Part shown: in pieces, positions 6,287-10,720 of the stretch
How the letters are laid out: every line of letters begins with the position of its first letter
Numbering within the stretch: the stretch's first letter is position 1
DNA from: JAQIBY01 sp964615585
GTDB lineage: Bacteria; Bacteroidota; Bacteroidia; Bacteroidales; ML635J-15
NCBI GenBank assembly: GCA_964615585.1
Contig: CAZTNS010000110.1
Location: forward strand, 1-10,720
DNA: 10,720 nt
Direction: 5' to 3'
Notes under the pieces: generated by a model
Databases searched by the model: none
Told to the model about the DNA's origin: nothing
The model's input: only the letters and a program-made list of their open reading frames with translations
Translations under genes and position numbers: made by a program

Positions 6287-6317
6287 AAAAAAGGCCGGAA
6301 TTCTTCCGGCCTTTTAT
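6287..6317. terminator. Bidirectional intrinsic terminator
   Basis: AAGGCCGGAA (6291-6300), a TTC loop, then TTCCGGCCTT (6304-6313) form a perfect 10-base-pair stem that extends by two A-T pairs. TTTT follows on the plus strand, and the A-run at 6287-6292 gives TTTTTT on the minus strand. It sits between the convergent class IV gene and the first lipoprotein gene and should end transcription from both sides. Confidence 0.9.
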
Positions 6318-6342
6318 ATTGTTGTAGTAAGGTTTGTAACAA

Positions 6343-7227
6343 TTAATAAGGAATAAAAATTTCTTCTACTTTTTCAGCCCCTTGTCCGGGATCATCTAAA
6401 TTTGTAACGGTGTAATACAATTCGATTTTAGTGACAAAATCACCATTATAAGTTATTTTCGACCGGGGATAACCATCGTCGTCTTTTCTTCCCACAATTT
6501 TGTGGTTGATATCAGCAACAGAGTCTTTCTTTTCAATTGTTGGGAGATGGATGTAATCATACCTTGGCATCAGGGGCATGGTTTCAGTATAATACATACC
6601 ATCATAAAAAGGAAATTCAGCGTCTTCGTTGCTACCCAGCCAACCGAAAAAATCATTTGGTTCCACAGTGGGATCTGTCATGTCGGGAGAATCCTCAGAA
6701 GAATAAAGCCTGCCTTCTGCTTTTAAGTAAGTGGGTTCACCTTCATAGAGATGTAAATATGATTTTGAAAAACGGATTCGGCCTGCTTCCCTTGGGTCTG
6801 CAGAGATTCGTGCCCTGAATGATGTATCCTTGATCCTTTCATAATCAGCCGTTACAATGTATGAGCCCGCTGCTATTTCGGCGGGATTAACGACGGTTAC
6901 GGTACGTACGTCTTCAGAGGTATTGCCGGCAATATCCGTAGCGGTATAAGTGATCTCATATTCACCAGCACTACGCAATCTGCCTGAATTGTATAAAGAC
7001 ATTTCATCTTCGAAATCACTCTCAACAGTGATGTCTTCAGCGTAATCCTTATTGTCTTCTACCAGTACACCCGGATCCTCAAACACAGTGTATAAAAGGA
7101 CTGTTGTATCTTGTGGCTGATCAAAATGAATGCTGGGTTTTATGGTATCATCATTCGGACAGCCTGTAAAAACTATCAACCCAACAATTGAAATCAATAC
7201 GATAATGTTTGTTAAAAAACGTTTCAT
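6343..7227 (-). CDS. Lipoprotein with DUF5011-like Ig domain (paralogue A)
   Basis: A 294-residue predicted outer-membrane lipoprotein. A basic, hydrophobic signal ends in the lipobox IVFTGC, making Cys23 the lipidated residue. The mature N-terminus CPNDD has acid residues at +3 and +4, resembling the surface-export signals reported for Bacteroidota lipoproteins. Residues about 31-113 form one bacterial Ig-like repeat of DUF5011 type: FEDPGVLVEDN, then AGEYEITYTATDIAGN, then RTVTVV. Residues 118-294 are an unassigned, aromatic-rich beta-type domain containing GWLGS and ETMPLMPRY. The neighbour at 7377-8264 is a paralogue, collinear without gaps for about 250 residues (25 of 30 identical over 31-60 and 22 of 30 over 91-120). 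No SusC/SusD pair or enzyme lies beside it, so the ligand is unknown. Confidence 0.82.
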   Translation of the reverse strand: MKRFLTNIIVLISIVGLIVFTGCPNDDTIKPSIHFDQPQDTTVLLYTVFEDPGVLVEDNKDYAEDITVESDFEDEMSLYNSGRLRSAGEYEITYTATDIAGNTSEDVRTVTVVNPAEIAAGSYIVTADYERIKDTSFRARISADPREAGRIRFSKSYLHLYEGEPTYLKAEGRLYSSEDSPDMTDPTVEPNDFFGWLGSNEDAEFPFYDGMYYTETMPLMPRYDYIHLPTIEKKDSVADINHKIVGRKDDDGYPRSKITYNGDFVTKIELYYTVTNLDDPGQGAEKVEEIFIPY

Positions 7228-7317
7228 AATGGCAATAATGTATTAGTTAAACATAGACTGCTAAGATAATATTTTTTTTTGTACAAACAATATTTTTATA
7301 TTTTGTTGCGAAAATAT

Positions 7318-7353
7318 CTTCCGGCTTTTGACTCCCGACTTCCGTCTTCCGAT
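7318..7353. repeat. Dispersed CTTCCGACTTC/CCCGACTTCCG repeat
   Basis: CTTCCGGC (7318-7325) and then GACTCCCGACTTCCGTCTTC (7330-7349) form a single-arm copy of the family whose two-arm form is at 1220-1292. It lies in the 149-base gap between the two lipoprotein genes. Their transcription therefore has to cross it if they form an operon, or it may have arrived after the duplication. Confidence 0.5.
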
Positions 7354-7376
7354 GGATGCTTTTAAATATCATATCA

Positions 7377-8264
7377 TCAATGTGGCGTATATATTTCATC
7401 AACATTGTCTGCTCCCTGTGCGGGATTGTCCTGGTCGCTAATATTATAATGCAATTCTATTTGCGTTATGTTGTCACCGGAATAATGAATTCTGGACAAG
7501 GGCAAATCCGTGTCAGTGTCTTTTTTTCCTGTAATGATGTAATTTATGTCCGAAGCCTCTTCAGTGACCTCATAAGATGGAATGTGGATGTAATTATACC
7601 GGGGCATCAGTGGCATGGTTTCGTAATGATACATGCCTGCGTAAAAGGGTGTGCCGGGATCGTCAGAGGTGCCGAGCCAGCCTATATTATCATCCGGTGC
7701 TATGGCAGGGTCGGTTATGTCCGGGGAGTGATCGGGAGAATACAACAAGCCTGTGAGGTTCAAATAAACGCTATTTCCATCCACATCATGGACGTATGTT
7801 TTTGAAAAATGAACGTTCCCGGCCTGGCCGGCATCCGCTGTAATGTTGGCAACAAATGTTGTGTTATCAATGTTATCATACGTCCCCTGCACTTCATACG
7901 AACCCGTTATGATTTCCGCCGGGTTGACAACTTGTACTGTGCGGATGTCTTCGGCATGATTCCCCTCTGTATCCGTCGCTGTATAAGTGATTTCATAATC
8001 ACCCGTACGCCGCACTTCTCCTGTGCTTAACCGTAACATAACATCATCAAAATCGCTGGTTACTTCTATGTCTTCTGAATTATCACTGTTGTCCTCCACT
8101 ATAACACCGGGATCTTCAAATACCGTGTATAATAGTATGGTGGTGTCCTGTGGCTGGTCAAAAATAATAGTTGGAGGTATAGGATTTGGGTCCTTGCATC
8201 CGGTAAACAACACAAGGCTGGTTAGAGAGAGCACCAAAATCGAATGGAATATTATTTTTTTCAT
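7377..8264 (-). CDS. Lipoprotein with DUF5011-like Ig domain (paralogue B)
   Basis: A 295-residue predicted lipoprotein, upstream tandem paralogue of the gene at 6343-7227. The signal ends in LVLFTGC, with Cys23 as lipid site; the +2/+3 residues are Lys-Asp. The Ig-like DUF5011 segment covers about 31-113: FEDPGVIVEDN, TGDYEITYTATDTEGN, RTVQVV. The remaining 180 residues match paralogue A throughout (GWLGT at 195-199, ETMPLMPRY at 215-223, a C-terminal pair of beta-strands) with no known domain. The two copies differ mainly at 61-90 and in the C-terminal domain surface, where substitutions are many but length is kept, so both look functional and under constraint. It is divergent from sucC, with the palindrome-rich 156-base region between them. 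The precise role at the cell surface is unknown. Confidence 0.82.
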   Translation of the reverse strand: MKKIIFHSILVLSLTSLVLFTGCKDPNPIPPTIIFDQPQDTTILLYTVFEDPGVIVEDNSDNSEDIEVTSDFDDVMLRLSTGEVRRTGDYEITYTATDTEGNHAEDIRTVQVVNPAEIITGSYEVQGTYDNIDNTTFVANITADAGQAGNVHFSKTYVHDVDGNSVYLNLTGLLYSPDHSPDITDPAIAPDDNIGWLGTSDDPGTPFYAGMYHYETMPLMPRYNYIHIPSYEVTEEASDINYIITGKKDTDTDLPLSRIHYSGDNITQIELHYNISDQDNPAQGADNVDEIYTPH

Positions 8265-8291
8265 GATGGTATAAATTTTTGGTTTTTAATT

Positions 8292-8349
8292 ATGCTAATG
8301 TAAGCAAAATATTGTTAGCATGATAAATTTTCTTACATGATATTATCAT
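8292..8349. promoter_or_regulatory. Cluster of palindromes between lipoprotein B and sucC
   Basis: There are three inverted repeats: ATGCTAA (8292-8298) with TTAGCAT (8315-8321), ATGTAAG (8298-8304) with CTTACAT (8332-8338), and the perfect palindrome ATGATATTATCAT (8337-8349). The first two are interleaved, so their hairpins would exclude each other. The last lies just where a -33 box for sucC would be expected. They could be operators for sucC, for the divergent lipoprotein gene, or both. Confidence 0.4.
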
Positions 8350-8366
8350 CTGTACGAAAAAAAAAT

Positions 8367-8374
8367 TAATTTTG
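8367..8374 (+). promoter_or_regulatory. sucC: -7 box of the sucC promoter
   Basis: TAATTTTG matches TAnnTTTG exactly and would give a leader of about 40 bases before the ATG at 8421. No TTG is seen at the right distance upstream; a perfect palindrome occupies that place instead, which would suit an activator-dependent promoter. Confidence 0.45.
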
Positions 8375-8420
8375 CTTTTTAACATCGATTAATATCAAAC
8401 TTAACAAGCAAATCTAAACT

Positions 8421-9587
8421 ATGAACATTCACGAATTTCAGGCCAAACAGGTATTCAAAACATTTGGTGTGCCTGTACTTGAAGGGTATCATGCCGAGAC
8501 TCCGGAGCAGGCTGAAAAAGCAGCCGAAAAATTGTCATCTGAAAAATTTGTAGTAAAAGCCCAGATACATGCTGGAGGCCGGGGAAAGGCCGGAGGGGTG
8601 AAAATAGTATCCACTCCCAAGGAGGTGCATGATGCTGCAAAAGAAATGCTGGGCAAAACCCTTGTCACGCATCAGACAGGCCCCGAAGGCAAAACCGTTA
8701 AAAAATTGTATGTCGAAGCCGCTACCAACATCACTGGCGAGTTTTACCTTGGTATAACATTAGACAGACAACAGGCCATGCCGGTGATGATGGCGTCAAC
8801 CGAAGGCGGGGTGGAAATTGAAAAGGTGGCAGAAGAAACCCCTGAAAAAATATTGAAAGCAACCATCAATCCTTTGTATGGATTGCGTGCTTTTCAGATA
8901 CGTGAACTGGCTTTTGGGCTTGGTTTGTCGAAAGGACAAATGAAACATTTCGGGAAATTTGCTGCGGCTTTATACAATGTGTATATTGAAAACGATGCCA
9001 GCCTCATTGAAATCAATCCACTTGCTTTGTTAGACGATGACAGGTTGATTGCCCTGGATGCCAAAATGGGATTTGATGACAACGCGCTGTTCAGGCAAAA
9101 AGACATTGTTGATATGCGGGATTTCAGCGAAGAGGAACCCACAGAAACCGAAGCGGATAAATACGGTATGTCTTATGTGAAACTTGACGGAAACGTTGGG
9201 TGTATGGTCAACGGTGCAGGCTTGGCCATGTCAACCATGGACATCATAAAATACAAAGGGGGAGAACCGGCCAATTTTCTGGATGTAGGCGGGGGTGCAA
9301 GCGCTGAAACTGTGGCTAAAGGCATGGAAATCATCTTGAATGATGCTGCTGTGAAAGCCATCTTTATCAATATTTTTGGTGGCATTGTCCGTTGCGACCG
9401 GATAGCCAATGGCATCATCCAGGCTACCCAACACGTGGATATCCCCGTGCCGGTGGTGGTAAGGTTAGATGGCACAAATTCACAGGAAGCGATGGATATC
9501 CTTGAAAATTCAAAAATACCCCAGCTTGTAGCTGCCAAAGACCTGAATGAGGGTGCCGAAAAAGTTGTTCACATTGTAAAAAACTAA
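8421..9587 (+). CDS. sucC: Succinyl-CoA synthetase, beta subunit (ADP- or GDP-forming)
   Basis: A 388-residue beta subunit of succinyl-CoA ligase, which joins with SucD to interconvert succinyl-CoA, NDP and phosphate with succinate, CoA and NTP in the TCA cycle. The length is the same as the Escherichia coli protein. It opens MNIHEFQAKQ. The ATP-grasp nucleotide site is at KAQIHAGGRGKAGGV (46-60). EINPL (197-201) and ALDAKMGFDDNA (211-222) carry metal-binding residues. The C-terminal CoA-ligase domain has NGAGLAMSTMD (264-274), FLDVGGGAS (286-294) and FGGIVRCD (319-326). Nucleotide preference cannot be called from sequence alone. sucD begins 4 bases after the stop, so the subunits are co-expressed. 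Regulation may involve the upstream palindromes. Confidence 0.96.
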   Translation: MNIHEFQAKQVFKTFGVPVLEGYHAETPEQAEKAAEKLSSEKFVVKAQIHAGGRGKAGGVKIVSTPKEVHDAAKEMLGKTLVTHQTGPEGKTVKKLYVEAATNITGEFYLGITLDRQQAMPVMMASTEGGVEIEKVAEETPEKILKATINPLYGLRAFQIRELAFGLGLSKGQMKHFGKFAAALYNVYIENDASLIEINPLALLDDDRLIALDAKMGFDDNALFRQKDIVDMRDFSEEEPTETEADKYGMSYVKLDGNVGCMVNGAGLAMSTMDIIKYKGGEPANFLDVGGGASAETVAKGMEIILNDAAVKAIFINIFGGIVRCDRIANGIIQATQHVDIPVPVVVRLDGTNSQEAMDILENSKIPQLVAAKDLNEGAEKVVHIVKN

Positions 9588-9591
9588 CATC

Positions 9592-10458
9592 ATGAGTATT
9601 TTAGTCAATAAAAATTCTAAAGTCATTGTACAAGGTTTTACCGGAAAAGAAGGCAGTTTTCATGCACAGCAATGCATGGATTACGGAACCAACATTGTGG
9701 GAGGCGTCACGCCTGGCAAAGGCGGCCAGACGCACCTGGGGAAACCGGTGTTTAACACCGTGAAAGAAGCACGCCAAACCACTGGTGCCGATGTATCACT
9801 TGTGTTTGTGCCCCCGGCTTTTGCTGCCGATTCCATCATGGAAGCTGCCGATGCAGGCATTGAATTGGTGGTGTGCATCACAGAAGGCATTCCGGTGAAA
9901 GACATGATTTATGTCAAACAATACCTGGAAAATTCGGATACCAACATGATTGGCCCCAATTGCCCGGGCATCATCACCGCTGATGAATGCAAGATTGGTA
10001 TCATGCCCGGTTTTGTTTTTCAACCCGGAGAAATTGGTCTGATCTCAAAATCCGGAACACTCACTTACGAAGCTGCTAACCAAGTTGTCAAAGCAGGCTT
10101 TGGTATTTCTACCGCTGTGGGGATTGGTGGTGATCCCATCATTGGATATTCCTTTATTGATTTGCTTGATATGTTTGAAAAGGATCCGAAAACAAAAGCC
10201 ATGGTAATGATTGGGGAAATTGGTGGTGACATGGAGATAAAAGCCGCAGAATACATAAAAGAAAACATCTCAAAACCGGTTGTGGGTTTCATCGCCGGGC
10301 AAACAGCTCCCAAAGGCAAGCGCATGGGACACGCAGGCGCTATTATTGCCGGAAGCAAAGGCACTGCTGCTGAAAAAATTGAAGCCTTAAAAAATGCAGG
10401 CGTCAACGTGGCGGATACAGCCGCCGAAATCGGTCAGAGCCTGAAAGAAAGCTTGTAA
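9592..10458 (+). CDS. sucD: Succinyl-CoA synthetase, alpha subunit
   Basis: A 288-residue CoA-binding and phosphorylated subunit, the usual length. The Rossmann CoA-binding domain starts ILVNKNSKVIVQGFTGKEG, with the GFTGKEGSFH loop at 15-24. PPAFAADSI (74-82) and CITEGIP (95-101) are conserved CoA-domain segments, and GPNCPGII (121-128) is a family signature. The ligase domain has ISKSGTLTYE (151-160) and GIGGDPIIG (177-185). The phosphohistidine is His247 in RMGHAGAIIAG. No residue expected for activity is missing. It is the second and last gene of the sucCD operon; no 2-oxoglutarate dehydrogenase or succinate dehydrogenase genes lie alongside, and no clear terminator hairpin with a T-run was found after it. 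Confidence 0.96.
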   Translation: MSILVNKNSKVIVQGFTGKEGSFHAQQCMDYGTNIVGGVTPGKGGQTHLGKPVFNTVKEARQTTGADVSLVFVPPAFAADSIMEAADAGIELVVCITEGIPVKDMIYVKQYLENSDTNMIGPNCPGIITADECKIGIMPGFVFQPGEIGLISKSGTLTYEAANQVVKAGFGISTAVGIGGDPIIGYSFIDLLDMFEKDPKTKAMVMIGEIGGDMEIKAAEYIKENISKPVVGFIAGQTAPKGKRMGHAGAIIAGSKGTAAEKIEALKNAGVNVADTAAEIGQSLKESL

Positions 10459-10470
10459 ACTTATTATTAC

Positions 10471-10485
10471 TGGTTCTACTGCAAA
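10471..10485 (-). repeat. 15-base repeat TTTGCAGTAGAACCA, copy 2
   Basis: This is an exact reverse-strand copy of the motif at 1472-1486, lying 13 bases after the sucD stop. Beyond the 15 bases, similarity to copy 1 is limited to AT-rich flanks. It is probably the edge of a dispersed repeat whose remainder has diverged. Confidence 0.55.
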
Positions 10486-10522
10486 CTTAGCCGGTAATGA
10501 TTGAATTATTACTGTTGAGTGA

Positions 10523-10720
10523 GAATCAGGAATTAGAAATAAAAAGCTCATCAATAAAAATCACCCCATGCTTATAGCCTGCTTGAGATTGATGACTTTA
10601 CTACTTGAGTCGATGTACCACGTTCTAAAGCCGCTTAAACCCGAACTGAAGGTCATGGTTAAGCGGTTGCTCAAGAGCCTTTACAGAATAATCCAACGAC
10701 TGCATATAATAATTTCAAAA
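10523..10720 (+). other. Unassigned open frame and inverted repeats at the right edge
   Basis: A plus-strand frame is open from 10523 to the window end, with an ATG at 10568 giving at least 51 codons. The product is Leu/Lys-rich (for example ELKVMVKRLLKSLYRIIQRL) and matches no family I know. It could be the start of a real gene or chance. Within it, CCGCTTAA (10631-10638) is mirrored by TTAAGCGG (10659-10666). CTTGAG recurs at 10582 and 10604 and is mirrored by CTCAAG at 10670-10675. I cannot say whether the frame is translated. Confidence 0.25.

Noticed and set aside
7356..7805. A 149-residue plus-strand frame opposite lipoprotein B
   Set aside because: It is a shadow of the lipoprotein coding strand; its apparent membrane-like start comes from the repeat and the antisense of beta-rich codons.
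9173..9538. A 121-residue minus-strand frame within sucC (and similar ones within sucD)
   Set aside because: These are antisense frames over highly conserved sucCD codons, with no signal of their own.
10568..10720. Calling the right-edge frame a transposase fragment
   Set aside because: No DDE, HUH or other transposase motif is visible in the 51 codons, and the inverted repeat alone is not enough.

Overview
The window looks like chromosomal DNA of a member of the Bacteroidota, probably a Bacteroidales/Marinilabiliales-type free-living or anaerobic lineage. The phylum call is fairly firm; the order is inference. It rests on AT-rich coding DNA without Shine-Dalgarno sequences, promoter elements of the Bacteroidota form TTG-N19/20-TAnnTTTG, lipoproteins with a DUF5011-like Ig domain and acidic residues just after the lipobox Cys, a holA of the Bacteroidota type, and gaps filled with dispersed TTCGACTGCGCTCA-like and CGGAAGTCGGGAGTC-like repeats. 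No phage, CRISPR array, tRNA, rRNA or complete insertion sequence is visible.

Layout from left to right. (1) 23-1072, minus: a secreted papain-type (C1B, bleomycin hydrolase-like) cysteine peptidase that has its catalytic Cys but stops before the catalytic His and Asn. (2) 1073-1602: a 530-base gap made largely of dispersed repeats. (3) 1603-2796, minus: an MFS exporter-like permease, divergent from (4) holA (2926-3930, plus), the clamp-loader delta subunit; the 129 bases between them hold two back-to-back promoters. (5) 3931-4311: a repeat-rich gap with a nested structure, in which a GC-rich hairpin element is bracketed by an exact 15-base direct repeat and sits inside an AT-rich inverted repeat. 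(6) 4312-6278, plus: a tight three-gene cluster (gaps of 3 and 5 bases) of a rhomboid protease, a GmhB/HisB-type HAD phosphatase, and a class IV aminotransferase-fold protein that seems to have lost its PLP lysine. It ends at a strong bidirectional terminator shared with the convergent gene. (7) 6343-8264, minus: two tandem paralogous lipoproteins. (8) 8421-10458, plus: sucC-sucD, encoding both subunits of succinyl-CoA synthetase of the TCA cycle, behind a palindrome-rich divergent intergenic region. (9) 10459-10720: a tail with a second copy of a 15-base motif from the first gap and an unassigned open frame running off the end.

Most of the window is housekeeping: DNA replication (holA), central metabolism (sucCD), membrane proteolysis and transport. 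The points most worth a second look are the class IV aminotransferase homologue without catalytic residues in an operon with a rhomboid protease, the broken C1B peptidase, the duplicated lipoprotein pair, the nested repeat at 4028-4246, and the palindromes upstream of sucC. I found no clear new multi-gene defence or mobile system.
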